This document shows positions 27,674 through 37,790 of a stretch of DNA of 64,000 nucleotides, piece by piece. The number at the start of each line of letters is the position of its first letter. Position 1 is the stretch's first letter. The translations under genes and the position numbers were made by a program. Source of the stretch: Rahnella sikkimica (GTDB taxonomy: Bacteria > Pseudomonadota > Gammaproteobacteria > Enterobacterales > Enterobacteriaceae); NCBI RefSeq assembly GCF_002951615.1, contig NZ_CP019062.1, forward strand, positions 4,526,001 through 4,590,000, in the 5' to 3' direction. The notes under the pieces were generated by a model. The model was not told where the DNA came from and made no database searches. It saw only the letters and a list, made by a program, of their open reading frames with translations.

Positions 27674-27991
27674 ATGAAACGACTCGTTTTAGCTTGTTCG
27701 GCAGGGATGTCCACTTCCCTTGTGGTCACCAAAATGGAAAAAGAAGCCGCCGCCCGCGGGCTGGAGTTTAAGATTTACGCCATTCCGGAAAATAATCTGC
27801 GTGACGAACTTGAGGCTTACGGACGCGATATTCAGGTCGTGCTGTTAGGACCTCAGGTGCGGTTCAAACTGGCGGAAAATAAAAAGCTGACGGATGAACA
27901 CAACATTCCTATCGCCGTGATCGACATGGTGGCGTATGGCACGCTAAATGGTGCCAAAGTGCTGGATCAGGCATTAAGTTTGATACACTGA
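27674..27991 (+). CDS. PTS EIIB, lactose/cellobiose family
   Basis: The 105-residue protein has the low-molecular-weight-phosphatase-like EIIB fold. The phospho-cysteine is Cys8 in LACSAGMSTSLV, and the strand VVLLGPQVRFKL is typical of ChbB. It receives phosphate from EIIA and passes it to the incoming sugar at IIC. It is the third gene of the operon, 14 bp after the glucosidase. Confidence 0.94.
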   Translation: MKRLVLACSAGMSTSLVVTKMEKEAAARGLEFKIYAIPENNLRDELEAYGRDIQVVLLGPQVRFKLAENKKLTDEHNIPIAVIDMVAYGTLNGAKVLDQALSLIH

Positions 27992-28060
27992 CCCTTCAGC
28001 GTATGTCCATTGGCTCTGTCTTTGGAGCCAATTTGTCAGTCTTTGCATCAGGGTGAATGT

Positions 28061-28834
28061 GTGGATAAAGGTGTGGTTTCGCAGGACAGAAAGCAGTATC
28101 AGGAAATCGGGCACGACCTGCGTGAGCAAATCATGCAGGGGCATTTTGCTGTAGGTTCCCGCCTGCCGCCTGAACGTAATATGGCTGAAACCTACGGCGT
28201 CAGCCGGACTATTGTGCGCGAAGCCCTGCTGATGCTGGAACTCGAAGGCACGGTGGATATCCGCCAGGGTTCAGGCGTTTACGTGATCCGCATTCCTTCG
28301 CAGGAAGAAGGCGAAGACGAACTGATGTATCAGGGGCAGATTGGCCCGTTTGAAATCTTACAGGCCCGGCAGTTGCTTGAAAGTAATATTGCCGCGTTTG
28401 CCGCCAAAATGGCGACCAAGGCGGATATCGAAAACCTGCGCCGCACGCTGGAACAGGAACAAATCGCGATTGTTGCCAATGACGAGAGTGGCGATAACGA
28501 CCGGCTTTTTCACCTGCTGATCGCCGGTGCCACGCAAAACCAGATGCTGCTCGATTCCGTCAAAAATATCTGGATGCACCGCGACGCCAGCCCGCTGTGG
28601 AAACAATTACACAGTCATATCGCCACGCGTGGTTACCGGCTGAAATGGCTGGCAGATCATCAGAATATTTTGGCCGCACTGCGCCGCCGCGACGTGATGG
28701 GGTCGTATCAGGCCATGTGGCAGCACATGGAAAATGTGAAGAATACGCTGATGGAACTTTCTGACGTTGACGCGCCGGAGTTCGACGGTTATCTGTTTGA
28801 ATCTGTGCCGATTTTTCAGGGGAAAATGGTCTGA
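28061..28834 (+). CDS. GntR/FadR-family regulator of UxuR type
   Basis: A GTG at 28061 with AGGGTGA upstream is chosen; the longer TTG start at 28010 adds a tail not seen in the family. The 257-residue protein has the winged helix GSRLPPERNMAETYGVSRTIVREALLMLELEG and an FCD domain with GPFEILQARQLLESNIAAFAA. Its last part (MWQHMENVKNTLMELSDVDAPEFDGYLF) is strikingly like E. coli UxuR, a hexuronate repressor. Placement at the end of a beta-glucoside PTS operon, with a UxuR-like operator at the divergent promoter, indicates local control of this cluster. Confidence 0.85.
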   Translation: MDKGVVSQDRKQYQEIGHDLREQIMQGHFAVGSRLPPERNMAETYGVSRTIVREALLMLELEGTVDIRQGSGVYVIRIPSQEEGEDELMYQGQIGPFEILQARQLLESNIAAFAAKMATKADIENLRRTLEQEQIAIVANDESGDNDRLFHLLIAGATQNQMLLDSVKNIWMHRDASPLWKQLHSHIATRGYRLKWLADHQNILAALRRRDVMGSYQAMWQHMENVKNTLMELSDVDAPEFDGYLFESVPIFQGKMV

Positions 28835-28836
28835 GT

Positions 28837-29286
28837 ATGAAGATCATAAATCTCAGCGAACGCCCGGAATTTCAGGAAACCGTCACGGACTGGCTGTGGA
28901 AAGCGTTTGGCAGCGAAAACAGCCGGGCGTTTTTCGAAAGCGTCGTGCAGAGCAGCCTGCGCGGTGCGGATTTGCCACAAACCTTTATCGCGCTCGAGGG
29001 CGATACGCTGGCGGGTACGGTCGGATTATGGCGCTGCGATTTGATCAGCCGTCAGGATCTCACGCCCTGGCTGGCGGCGCTGTATGTTGATAAAGGTTTC
29101 AGGTCGCGCGGGTTGGGGCAGGAATTGCAGGCTTTCGTGCTGGAACACAGCCGCCGCAGCGGCTTTTCCGAACTCTATCTCTACGCTGAATTTACCGGCT
29201 ACTACGAACGGTTTGGCTGGAAATACATCGGCGATGCGCTGGATTATCCCGACAAACCCGTCCGCGTTTACCAGCAATTCATTTAA
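28837..29286 (+). CDS. GNAT-family N-acetyltransferase
   Basis: The 149-residue protein has the acetyl-CoA binding motif A (WLAALYVDKGFRSRGLGQELQAFVL, about residues 80-105) and a late YYERFGW motif. It starts 2 bp after the regulator stop and so is the last gene of the PTS operon. It overlaps the galR 3' end by 4 bp on the opposite strand. The acceptor is unknown; small molecules are usual for such short GNAT proteins. Confidence 0.85.
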   Translation: MKIINLSERPEFQETVTDWLWKAFGSENSRAFFESVVQSSLRGADLPQTFIALEGDTLAGTVGLWRCDLISRQDLTPWLAALYVDKGFRSRGLGQELQAFVLEHSRRSGFSELYLYAEFTGYYERFGWKYIGDALDYPDKPVRVYQQFI

Positions 29287-30287
29287 TTTCCCGGAGAACT
29301 CACCGAGTGACGGCGCACCAGCGTCGGGCTGAACATGTGAGTGGTTTCGGGCAGCGGCTGGCCGTTTGCCAGCGCTAACGCCAGCTGCGCCGCCTGATTT
29401 GCCATCGCGACAACCGGATAACGCACCGTGGTCAGTCGCGGGCGCAGATAGCGCGAAATCAACACGTCATCAAACCCGATCAGAGAAATTTCCCCCGGCA
29501 CATCAATGCTGTTATCGCTTAATACCGAAAGCGCACCGGCGGCCATCGGGTCGTTGTAGCAGGTTACGGCGGTAAAACTTTTGCCTAATCCCAGTAAATC
29601 CGCCATCGCCTTTTCGCCGCCGATTTCATCGGGTTCGGCGTAGGCAATCAGTTTGTCATCGACAGGAATATTGTGTTCGGTCAGCGCGTCAATGTAGCCC
29701 TGAAGACGGTCGCTGGCATCGGAAATGCCGTGGTTGGAACACAAAATGGCGATGCGCTGATGCCCGGCCTGAATCAGATGGCGGGTGGCCAGCCAGGAAC
29801 CGTAGCGGTCATCAAGCGCAATGCAGCGCTCCTCGAAACCGGGCAGCGTGCGGTTGATCAGCACCATACCGGGAATTTGCTGCATCAGACTGGTCAGTTC
29901 ATCTTCCGGCAGCATTTTGGCGTGAACCACCAGCGCCGCACAGCGGTGACGGATCAGCTGTTCGATGGCCTGACGCTCTTTTTCCACGTCGTGATAACCG
30001 TTACCAATCAGCAGGAAATTGCCGGTCGCATACGCCACCTGTTCGACGGCTTTGACCATCGCGCCAAAAAAAGGATCGGACACGTCGGCCACAATCAGGC
30101 CCAGCGTTTCGGTGGCCTGCTGTGCCAGGGCGCGGGCGTTGGCATTTGGATGATATTGCAGATGCTGCATGGCGTTCTGTACGGCTTCCCGCGAGCTTTC
30201 ACTGGCTTTCGGGGAATGATTTATCACGCGTGAAACGGTCGCAACCGATACGCCTGCCAGTTTTGCTACATCCTTAATCGTTGCCAT
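29283..30287 (-). CDS. galR: Galactose operon repressor GalR
   Basis: The ATG at 30287 with GGAAG upstream yields MATIKDVAKLAGVSVATVSRVINHSPKASE, the canonical GalR start; the longer open frame to 30386 is not used. The 334-residue LacI-family protein has a periplasmic-binding-like core with RHRCAALVVHAKM and LTTVRYPVVAMANQAAQLAL and ends SPTLVRRHSV as GalR/GalS do. It represses galactose genes in the absence of galactose. Position near lysA and aas matches E. coli. A GalR operator lies upstream. Confidence 0.93.
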   Translation of the reverse strand: MATIKDVAKLAGVSVATVSRVINHSPKASESSREAVQNAMQHLQYHPNANARALAQQATETLGLIVADVSDPFFGAMVKAVEQVAYATGNFLLIGNGYHDVEKERQAIEQLIRHRCAALVVHAKMLPEDELTSLMQQIPGMVLINRTLPGFEERCIALDDRYGSWLATRHLIQAGHQRIAILCSNHGISDASDRLQGYIDALTEHNIPVDDKLIAYAEPDEIGGEKAMADLLGLGKSFTAVTCYNDPMAAGALSVLSDNSIDVPGEISLIGFDDVLISRYLRPRLTTVRYPVVAMANQAAQLALALANGQPLPETTHMFSPTLVRRHSVSSPGN

Positions 30288-30308
30288 AACACTTCCGCCA
30301 TTCCGTGA

Positions 30309-30324
30309 GGGTAATCGTTTACAC
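30309..30324. promoter_or_regulatory. GalR operator upstream of galR
   Basis: On the minus strand this reads GTGTAAACGATTACCC, differing at one symmetric position from the GalR box GTGNAANCGNTTNCAC. It lies 22 bp upstream of the galR start, indicating autoregulation. Confidence 0.75.
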
Positions 30325-30540
30325 TGCCCAGTTTTGCGGAAAAGACCGGTGCCTGCAAGGAGGATGATCGCAACTTTTGGATGCAAGGCGCATGTAACGG
30401 AAAAAGAATGCCGCGTTTAACGGAAATCGCAGCCGGAAAGGGCAGAAATGAGTTTGATTAAGAGTATTTGTTCTTTGAACTGAGAACGGCGTGAATGGTA
30501 TTTTTAAGGCTATTCACCCGCGCTGAGAAAAAGAAAAAAT

Positions 30541-32811
30541 ATGTCGATAAAACGTTACCCGCAACTGGCCCACTGGGGCGCGTACACCGCCGTGGTGGAA
30601 GACGGCCGGTTGATCCGCTGCGAACCCTATTCCGCCGACGCTGATCCTTCGCCTTTACTCGATTCGATTGCGCCGCTGGTGTATTCGGAAAAACGTATCC
30701 GCAAACCGGCGGTGCGCCGTTCCTGGCTTCAAAAGCGCGAAAACAGCGATCGCTCGCTGCGCGGGCGTGAAGATTTTGTCGAAGTGGACTGGGATCTGGC
30801 GCTGGATCTGGTGGCTGAAGAGAACAAACGCGTGCGCGACCGTTACGGCGCATCCGGGATTTTCAACGGTTCTTACGGCTGGTCTTCTGCGGGGCGTTTA
30901 CATCATGCCCGTTCGCTGGTGCGCCGTTTTTATTTCACCGGCGGCGGCGGTGTGGATCAGCAGGGAAACTACAGCTGGGGCTCGGCGCAGTTTTTCCTGC
31001 CGTATGTGATTGGCACGTTTACGCCACTGACCGGCCGCGTCACATCGTGGCCGAGCGTGGTGGAACACGCAGAAATCCTGCTGGCCTTCGGCGGTCTGGC
31101 GCTGAAAAATGCGCAAGTGGCGTCCGGCGGTGCGGTGGAACATACGCTGAAACCGGCGCTGGAACAGCTGGCGAAAAAAGGCACGCGGGTGATTAACATC
31201 AGCCCGATGCGCGATGACTGCCCGGAATTCGTCAATGCCGAGTGGATCCCGATCCGCCCGAACACTGACGCAGCGCTGATGATGGCGATAGCCTATGAAA
31301 TTCAGCGCAAAGATGCACAGGACGATGCGTTTCTGGCGAGCCACTGCGTGGGGTATCCGCAACTGGCGGCCTATCTGCGCGGTGATACCGACGGCGTCGC
31401 GAAAACGCCTGAGTGGGCGAGCCAGATTACCGGCGTTCCGGCTGAACGGATTGCGCGGCTGGCCGACGATCTGACGGGCGTCCGCAGCTTTATCACCTGT
31501 TCTTACTCCGTGCAGCGCGCCCACCGCGGCGAACAGCCGTACTGGATGATGATCGCCCTTTCCGCCATGCTCGGGCAGGTTGGTTTGCCGGGCGGCGGCT
31601 TCTCGTTTGGTCACGGTTCGATGAACAGCGTCGGCAATCCGCGTTTTGACACGCCGGGGCCTGCCGTCAGCGCCGGGCCGAATCCTTCCGGTTTGTCGAT
31701 TCCGGTGGCGCGTATCAGCGACATGTTGCTCAACCCCGGTCAGCCGTACGAATTCCAGGGCGAGACGCTGAATTATCCTGACATTCATCTGGTTCACTGG
31801 GCGGGCGGCAATCCGTTCCATCACCATCAGCAGCTCAACCGTCTGGTCGAAGGCTGGCAGAAACCGGACACCGTGATCGTGCAGGATAACGTCTGGACAC
31901 CGGCCGCGCAGATGGCCGACATCGTGCTGCCTGCGACCACCTCGCTTGAGCGCAATGATATCGGCGGTTCTTCGCGCGACCGTTTCGTGCTGGCGATGCA
32001 TCAGGCCGTCGCGCCGCAGCATCAGGCGCGTAACGATTTTGATATTTTCGCCGATATCGCCGACCGTCTCGGTTACCGCGAGCAGTTCACGCAGGGGCGC
32101 AACGAAGATCAGTGGCTGCGCCATATTTACCGTCAGTGCGGTGAAGCGCAGAAAGGGACCGGCGTGGAATGGCCCGACTTTGAAACGTTCTGGGAACGCG
32201 GTTTTGTTGAGTTACCGACGCCGGAAAAAGATTACGTGTTCTTTGAAGAATTCCGCAAAAGCCCGCGCGCGAATCCGCTGGGCACGCACAGCGGAAAAAT
32301 CGAATTGTTCTCCGAAACCATCGCCGGATACGGTTACGAAGATTTCGCACCGCACCCGGAATGGCAGCCGCCGGTGGAATGGCTGGGTGCAGAAACGGCC
32401 AAAGAGTGGCCGCTGCATCTGATTTCTATTCAGCCGAAAGACAGGCTGCACAGTCAGCTCGATCAGTCGCCGCTGGCACAGTCGAATAAAACCGCCGGAA
32501 AAGAAACGCTGTTTATGCACCCTGAAGACGCGGCCAGCCGCCAGCTGAACGACGGCGATCGGGTGAAAGTGCATAACGCGCGCGGCAGCTGTCTGGCGGG
32601 GGTTTCGTTCAATGACGGCATAACGCGCGGCGTGGTGCTGATGTCCACCGGTGCCTGGTTTGATCCGGGCTTTGGCGGTAAATGGCAGGAAACCGAACAG
32701 GCGGGGAATCCGAACGTCCTGACGCTGGATATCGGCACGTCGCGTTTAACGCAAGGGCCGAATGCGATGAGCTGCCTGGTGGAAGTCTCAAAAATCGCAT
32801 TAAATGACTAA
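30541..32811 (+). CDS. bisC: BisC/TorZ-like molybdopterin oxidoreductase
   Basis: The 756-residue protein is a single-subunit DMSO-reductase-family enzyme. There is no twin-arginine signal and no N-terminal iron-sulfur cysteine cluster, so it is cytoplasmic like BisC. The molybdenum ligand is the second serine of YGWSS (Ser116). Cofactor-binding motifs include NISPMRDDCPEFVNAEWIPIRPNTDAA, HWAGGNPFHHHQQLNRL and the C-terminal SNKTAGKETLFMHPEDA. The family reduces biotin sulfoxide, methionine sulfoxide or N-oxides. It lies between galR and the omr gene, an insertion relative to E. coli. Substrate preference is inferred only from the family. Confidence 0.85.
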   Translation: MSIKRYPQLAHWGAYTAVVEDGRLIRCEPYSADADPSPLLDSIAPLVYSEKRIRKPAVRRSWLQKRENSDRSLRGREDFVEVDWDLALDLVAEENKRVRDRYGASGIFNGSYGWSSAGRLHHARSLVRRFYFTGGGGVDQQGNYSWGSAQFFLPYVIGTFTPLTGRVTSWPSVVEHAEILLAFGGLALKNAQVASGGAVEHTLKPALEQLAKKGTRVINISPMRDDCPEFVNAEWIPIRPNTDAALMMAIAYEIQRKDAQDDAFLASHCVGYPQLAAYLRGDTDGVAKTPEWASQITGVPAERIARLADDLTGVRSFITCSYSVQRAHRGEQPYWMMIALSAMLGQVGLPGGGFSFGHGSMNSVGNPRFDTPGPAVSAGPNPSGLSIPVARISDMLLNPGQPYEFQGETLNYPDIHLVHWAGGNPFHHHQQLNRLVEGWQKPDTVIVQDNVWTPAAQMADIVLPATTSLERNDIGGSSRDRFVLAMHQAVAPQHQARNDFDIFADIADRLGYREQFTQGRNEDQWLRHIYRQCGEAQKGTGVEWPDFETFWERGFVELPTPEKDYVFFEEFRKSPRANPLGTHSGKIELFSETIAGYGYEDFAPHPEWQPPVEWLGAETAKEWPLHLISIQPKDRLHSQLDQSPLAQSNKTAGKETLFMHPEDAASRQLNDGDRVKVHNARGSCLAGVSFNDGITRGVVLMSTGAWFDPGFGGKWQETEQAGNPNVLTLDIGTSRLTQGPNAMSCLVEVSKIALND

Positions 32812-32905
32812 AATCGGGGCTATTTTCACCACTGGTTACACTTTGCGGAATTATGTTTCGATTGCCTGCTGGCTGATGATCGTGCAAACCCGCTAAATTG
32901 AACGT

Positions 32906-32999
32906 CCCAGAGGTATTGATTGGTGAATCATCAACGTGCTCTGCATGTTGATACCGATTAAATTTGCACCAACCTACGCGGATGCGTAGGTTTTTTTTT
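32906..32999 (+). ncRNA. omrA: OmrA/OmrB-family small RNA with intrinsic terminator
   Basis: The 5' end CCCAGAGGTATTGATTGGTG is identical to the seed region of E. coli OmrA/OmrB. The 3' end is GCACCAACCTACGCGGATGCGTAGG plus a T-run in the same arrangement as OmrA (stem AACCTACGC/GCGTAGGTT, 32971-32992). The gene lies between galR and aas, as in E. coli. OmrA/B are OmpR-activated, Hfq-dependent RNAs that reduce outer-membrane proteins such as CirA, FecA and OmpT. Only one copy is present here, where E. coli has two in tandem. Confidence 0.93.
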
Positions 33000-33136
33000 G
33001 CCTCAAACCTGACAACTTCATCAGGCTCCTCCTAAACTCTCATGTGACTGTCGTGATTCTTCTGTCGCTTATAGTATGCTGTTTCCCCAACCTTTTTCTT
33101 TCAAGATCAGGGATGACACATAAGGAGATGGCAAAC

Positions 33137-35302
33137 ATGTATAACTTTCTTTTCGCCGCGTTCAGGTGGCTGTTCCGCATAGCGTTCCGGGTGACCGTCA
33201 CGCCGGCGAAATCCTCATTTAATTACCCGCGTTTATTGCTCACGCCCAATCACGTTTCTTTTATAGACGGCATGCTGCTGGTGCTTTTCCTGCCGGTTAA
33301 ACCGGTATTCGCGGTGTATTCCAACATTACTGATACCTGGTTTATGCGCTGGCTGAAGCCGTACGTGGACTTCATGCCGCTGGATCCGACCAAACCGATG
33401 GCGATTAAACACCTGATCCGCGAAGTGGAGAAGGGGCGTCCGGTGGTGGTTTTCCCGGAAGGGCGCATCACGGTCACCGGTTCATTAATGAAGATTTATG
33501 ACGGCGCGGCCTTTGTGGCGGCGAAGTCTCAGGCCACGGTGATCCCGATCCGTATCGATGGCGCGGAGTTCACGCCATTTGGACGCCTGTTCGGCAGCTT
33601 CAAAATCCGCTGGTTCCCGAAAGTGACGATCAACGTTTTACCGGCGGTGACGATCCCGATGCCGGAAGCCGCGCGTTCACGTGACCGCCGCGTGCTGGCC
33701 GGTGAACAACTGCATAAAGTGATGATGCAGGCGCGCATGGAAACCCGCGAGCCGGAAACGTTGTATCAGGCGTTTCTGTCGGCGCAAACCCGCTATGGCC
33801 GCCGCAAACCCTGCATCGCCGATGTTTCTTTCAAGGAAGATTCGTATCAGGGCCTGCTGAAAAAATCCCTCGGCGTCAGCCGTATCCTGCAACGGTTTAC
33901 CCGCGAAGGGGAACACGTCGGGATGCTACTGCCGAATGCGACAATCATGGCGGCGGCGCTGTTCGGTGCGTCGATGCGCAACCGTATTCCGGCCTTGCTC
34001 AATTACACTGCCGGGGCAAAAGGGCTGCAAAGCGCCATGAAAGCGGCGCAAATCAAGACGATCATTACGTCCCGCCAGTTCCTCGAAAAAGGCAAACTGA
34101 CGCATCTGCCGGAGAATGTCCCGGAAGCTAACTGGGTGTATCTGGAAGATTTGAAAGATACCGTCACGTTGCAGGACAAGCTGTGGATCCTTTTCCACCT
34201 GATTTTCCCGCGTCGGGCCATGCTGCCGCAACAGGCCGACGATGCCGCGCTGGTGCTGTTTACCTCCGGCTCCGAAGGCAATCCGAAAGGCGTGGTGCAT
34301 TCTCATGCAAGCCTGCTGGCGAACGTCGAGCAAATCCGCACGGTGGCAGATTTCACCCCGCGCGACCGTTTCATGTCATCCCTGCCGCTGTTCCATGCGT
34401 TCGGTCTTACCGTCGGTCTGTTAACGCCGATCATGACCGGCGCGCGCGTGTTCCTGTATCCGAGCCCGCTGCATTACCGCATCGTGCCGGAGCTGGTCTA
34501 CGATCAGAACTGCAACGTGTTGTTCGGGACTTCCACCTTCCTCGGCAACTACGCCCGCTTTGCACATCCTTATGATTTTGCGCGTTTGCGCTATGTCGTT
34601 GCTGGCGCAGAAAAACTGGCGGAAAGCACCAAGGAAATCTGGCAGAACAAATTCGGTATCCGCATTCTCGAAGGCTATGGCGTGACCGAATGCGCGCCGG
34701 TGGTGGCGATTAACGTGCCGATGGCGGCGAAAGTGAATACTGTCGGTAAGATTTTGCCGGGCATGGAATCACGTCTGATTAACGTGCCGGGCATTGAAGA
34801 AGGCGGACGCCTGCAACTGCGTGGTCCGAACATCATGAAAGGCTATCTGCGCGTTGAAAATCCGGGCGTACTGGAAGTGCCGCAGGCCGAAAACGCCGAC
34901 GGCGAAATGCAGGCGGGCTGGTATGACACCGGTGATATCGTCACGCTGGATGACAAAGGTTTCTGCGCCATTCGTGGCCGCGTGAAACGTTTTGCCAAAC
35001 TGGCCGGTGAAATGGTGTCGCTGGAAAGCGTCGAGCAACTGGCGATTAAAGCGTCGCCGGATAAACAACATGCGGCGACGTCACGCACTGACAGCAGTAA
35101 AGGCGAAGCGCTGGTGCTGTTTACCACCGACCCGGAATTACGCCGTGATGCCCTGAGTAAAGCCGCCCGCGAACTGGGGCTGCCGGAACTTAGCGTGCCG
35201 CGCGATATTCGCGTGGTGAAAGCCTTGCCGTTGCTGGGCAGCGGTAAACCTGATTTTGTCACCCTGCGCGAGATGGCAGAAAACCCGGAGAGTGAGGCAT
35301 GA
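33137..35302 (+). CDS. aas: Bifunctional acyl-ACP synthetase / 2-acyl-GPE acyltransferase
   Basis: The ATG at 33137 (AAGGAG 9 bp upstream) gives [15 protein letters not shown] and 721 residues, equal to E. coli Aas; the longer open frame is not used. The N-terminal acyltransferase has NHVSFID (HX4D) and FPEGRIT. The C-terminal AMP-forming synthetase has [17 protein letters not shown] and YDTGD. It re-acylates 2-acyl-lysophosphatidylethanolamine in the inner membrane. The stop overlaps the lplT start, forming the conserved aas-lplT operon. Confidence 0.95.
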   Translation: MYNFLFAAFRWLFRIAFRVTVTPAKSSFNYPRLLLTPNHVSFIDGMLLVLFLPVKPVFAVYSNITDTWFMRWLKPYVDFMPLDPTKPMAIKHLIREVEKGRPVVVFPEGRITVTGSLMKIYDGAAFVAAKSQATVIPIRIDGAEFTPFGRLFGSFKIRWFPKVTINVLPAVTIPMPEAARSRDRRVLAGEQLHKVMMQARMETREPETLYQAFLSAQTRYGRRKPCIADVSFKEDSYQGLLKKSLGVSRILQRFTREGEHVGMLLPNATIMAAALFGASMRNRIPALLNYTAGAKGLQSAMKAAQIKTIITSRQFLEKGKLTHLPENVPEANWVYLEDLKDTVTLQDKLWILFHLIFPRRAMLPQQADDAALVLFTSGSEGNPKGVVHSHASLLANVEQIRTVADFTPRDRFMSSLPLFHAFGLTVGLLTPIMTGARVFLYPSPLHYRIVPELVYDQNCNVLFGTSTFLGNYARFAHPYDFARLRYVVAGAEKLAESTKEIWQNKFGIRILEGYGVTECAPVVAINVPMAAKVNTVGKILPGMESRLINVPGIEEGGRLQLRGPNIMKGYLRVENPGVLEVPQAENADGEMQAGWYDTGDIVTLDDKGFCAIRGRVKRFAKLAGEMVSLESVEQLAIKASPDKQHAATSRTDSSKGEALVLFTTDPELRRDALSKAARELGLPELSVPRDIRVVKALPLLGSGKPDFVTLREMAENPESEA

Positions 35303-36507
35303 GCCAACCTTCTATGGCGGCGTCGCCGCTGATGTCGAAAAGCATGACGGCCGTGATCGTCGCGCAGTTTCTGTCTGCGTTTGGCGATAACGCGCTGCTG
35401 TTTGCCGCGCTGGCGCTGATAAAACAACAGCTGTATCCCGACTGGAGTCAGCCGGTTTTGCAGATGGCGTTTGTCGCCACCTATATCATTCTCGCGCCGT
35501 TCGTCGGGCAGTTCGCTGACAGCTTCTCGAAAGGCCGCGTGATGATGGTCGCTAACCTGCTGAAACTCGGCGGGGCGGCGGTGATTTGCGCCGGACTGAA
35601 CCCGTTCCTCGGCTATACGCTGGTGGGGATTGGCGCGGCGGCGTATTCACCGGCCAAATACGGCATTTTGGGTGAAATCGCCAGCGGCGAGCAACTGGTC
35701 AAAGCCAACGGCATGATGGAAGCCTCGACCATTGCGGCGATCCTCCTCGGATCGGTTGCCGGTGGCGCGCTGGCTGACTGGAGCATTCTGGCGGCGCTCG
35801 GCATCTGCGTGCTGGCGTATGGCGCGGCGGTCGCGGCGAACTGGTTTATTCCCAAGCTGACACCGGCGCGTCCGGGGCAATCCTGGAACCCGGCCAAAAT
35901 GACGCGGACGTTTTTCTCTGCCTGCAAAACCCTGTGGCAGGATGGCGAAACCCGCTTTTCGCTGGTCGGTACCAGCCTGTTCTGGGGCGCGGGCGTGACG
36001 CTGCGTTTCCTGCTGGTGCTGTGGGTGCCGGTGGCACTGGGCATTACCGATAACAAAACGCCAACGCTGCTGAACGCGATGGTCGCCATCGGTATTGTGT
36101 TTGGTGCCGGTGCGGCCGCGAAACTCATCCGCCTTGATACCGTGAAGCGCTGCCTGCCTGCGGGTGTGGCGATCGGGATTGCCGTGGTGGTATTCGCCCT
36201 GCAAACCAGCATGCTGAGTTCGTACATTGTGCTGGTGGTTGTCGGGATCCTCGGCGGCTTCTTCGTGGTTCCGCTGAACGCGCTGTTACAGCATCGCGGT
36301 AAAATTTCCGTCGGTGCCGGTAATGCGATTGCGGTGCAGAACCTTGGCGAGAACACGGCGATGTTGCTGATGCTCGGCTTGTATTCGCTGGTGGTGATGG
36401 CGGGTGCGCCAGTCGTGGCGATTGGTATCGGCTTCGGCGTGGTGTTTGCCCTGGCGATTACCGCACTGTGGATCTGGAAGAATATGCAGAAACGCCGTCT
36501 GGCGTGA
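35299..36507 (+). CDS. lplT: Lysophospholipid transporter
   Basis: The 402-residue MFS protein flips lysophospholipid across the inner membrane to feed Aas. It overlaps aas by 4 bp (ATGA). The start [33 protein letters not shown], about twelve helices and the segment [12 protein letters not shown] are those of LplT. A GC-rich terminator follows. Confidence 0.95.
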   Translation: MSQPSMAASPLMSKSMTAVIVAQFLSAFGDNALLFAALALIKQQLYPDWSQPVLQMAFVATYIILAPFVGQFADSFSKGRVMMVANLLKLGGAAVICAGLNPFLGYTLVGIGAAAYSPAKYGILGEIASGEQLVKANGMMEASTIAAILLGSVAGGALADWSILAALGICVLAYGAAVAANWFIPKLTPARPGQSWNPAKMTRTFFSACKTLWQDGETRFSLVGTSLFWGAGVTLRFLLVLWVPVALGITDNKTPTLLNAMVAIGIVFGAGAAAKLIRLDTVKRCLPAGVAIGIAVVVFALQTSMLSSYIVLVVVGILGGFFVVPLNALLQHRGKISVGAGNAIAVQNLGENTAMLLMLGLYSLVVMAGAPVVAIGIGFGVVFALAITALWIWKNMQKRRLA

Positions 36508-36536
36508 GGCTGTTTTTATAGCCATTCCGCAAAAGT

Positions 36537-36560
36537 AAAAGGGCGCTGAGCGCCCTTTTT
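36537..36560. terminator. Bidirectional terminator between lplT and tas
   Basis: AAAAGGGCGC/GCGCCCTTTT with a TGA loop and long T-run lies between convergent genes. Confidence 0.9.
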
Positions 36561-36578
36561 TATGTCTGAAATCCGGCG

Positions 36579-37619
36579 TTACGGAGCCGGGATCGTGAAG
36601 CGTTTATGGATTTCTTCCAGCTCAACCAGAATATCGCCTTCAAGCGTCAGGTCCTGGCTGTCGATGTTGATTTTCAGCTGTTCCAGCGTGGTCGCACCCA
36701 GCAGCGTGCTGGCAACGAACGGTTGCTGGCGCACGAAGGCCAGAGCCATCTGCGAAGGATCCAGATTGTGTTTCTTCGCCAGCGCCACGTATTCCGCGAT
36801 CGCCGCTTCGGACTGCGGTGAGGAATAACGGGTAAAGCGGCTGAACAGCGTATTACGGGCATTCGCCGGTTTCGCACCGTTCAGGTATTTCCCGCTCAGG
36901 GTACCGAACGCCAGGCTTGAATACGCCAGCAATTCGACGCCTTCGTACTGACTGATTTCCGCCAGACCGATTTCAAAACTGCGGTTAAGCAGGCTGTAAG
37001 GGTTTTGAATGGAAACGATACGCGGCAGGTCGTGTTTCTCGGCCAGTTGCAGGTAACGCATCACGCCCCACGGTGTTTCGTTGGACACACCGATGTAGCG
37101 GATTTTACCGGCGCGCACTTGCTCGTTCAGCGCTTCCAGCGTTTCCAGCAACGTCACCGGAGATTGATCCTGCGTGTACTGGTAGCTCAGTTTGCCAAAG
37201 AAATTGGTCTGACGCTGTGGCCAGTGCAGCTGATATAAGTCCAGATAATCCGTATTCAGACGTTTCAGGCTGGCATCCAGCGCCGCACGGATATTTTTGC
37301 GATCCAGCATCTGGCCCGGACGGATGGAGTTGTCGTTACCGCGCGAAGGACCGGCGACTTTACTCGCCAGAATGATCTTCTCACGATTGCCGCGGGCTTT
37401 CAGCCAGCTGCCAATATAGCTTTCCGTCAGGCCCTGCGTTTCAGGACGCGGCGGAACGGGATACATTTCTGCGGTATCAATCAGGTTTATGCCCGCCGCA
37501 ACGGCGTAATCCAGTTGCTGGTGGGCGTCGGCTTCGCTGTTCTGTTCACCAAAAGTCATGGTGCCAAGTCCCAGTAAGCTCACTTCTAAAGAACTGTGGG
37601 GTATACGGTGATATTGCAT
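36579..37619 (-). CDS. tas: NADP(H)-dependent aldo-keto reductase Tas
   Basis: The 346-residue TIM-barrel enzyme has the AKR catalytic set: Asp in INLIDTAEMYP with the nearby Tyr, Lys in IILASKVAG, and His in LDLYQLHWPQR. Its length equals that of E. coli Tas. Tas was found as a suppressor of a tyrosine-requiring strain, but its physiological substrate is unsettled. It is convergent with lplT, as in E. coli. Confidence 0.93.
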   Translation of the reverse strand: MQYHRIPHSSLEVSLLGLGTMTFGEQNSEADAHQQLDYAVAAGINLIDTAEMYPVPPRPETQGLTESYIGSWLKARGNREKIILASKVAGPSRGNDNSIRPGQMLDRKNIRAALDASLKRLNTDYLDLYQLHWPQRQTNFFGKLSYQYTQDQSPVTLLETLEALNEQVRAGKIRYIGVSNETPWGVMRYLQLAEKHDLPRIVSIQNPYSLLNRSFEIGLAEISQYEGVELLAYSSLAFGTLSGKYLNGAKPANARNTLFSRFTRYSSPQSEAAIAEYVALAKKHNLDPSQMALAFVRQQPFVASTLLGATTLEQLKINIDSQDLTLEGDILVELEEIHKRFTIPAP

Positions 37620-37790
37620 TGCCGGTCTTCCTTTCTATCTGAGAATATCAGCCTAACGAAAAAGCGCCTTTAGTGACTATATACAAGGCAGGAACAAGGG
37701 GGAAGGGGGCAAACAGGCGGTAATAACGCGGGCGGCACGTATCGCCACCCGTGTTGCAGCATCAGGCCGAAAGGGCTGAGGACGTGGTAT

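Noticed and set aside
30898..32124. 408-codon open frame antisense to the BisC-like gene
   Set aside because: It lies fully inside a well-supported gene on the other strand, has arginine-rich low-complexity composition, and lacks a ribosome site.
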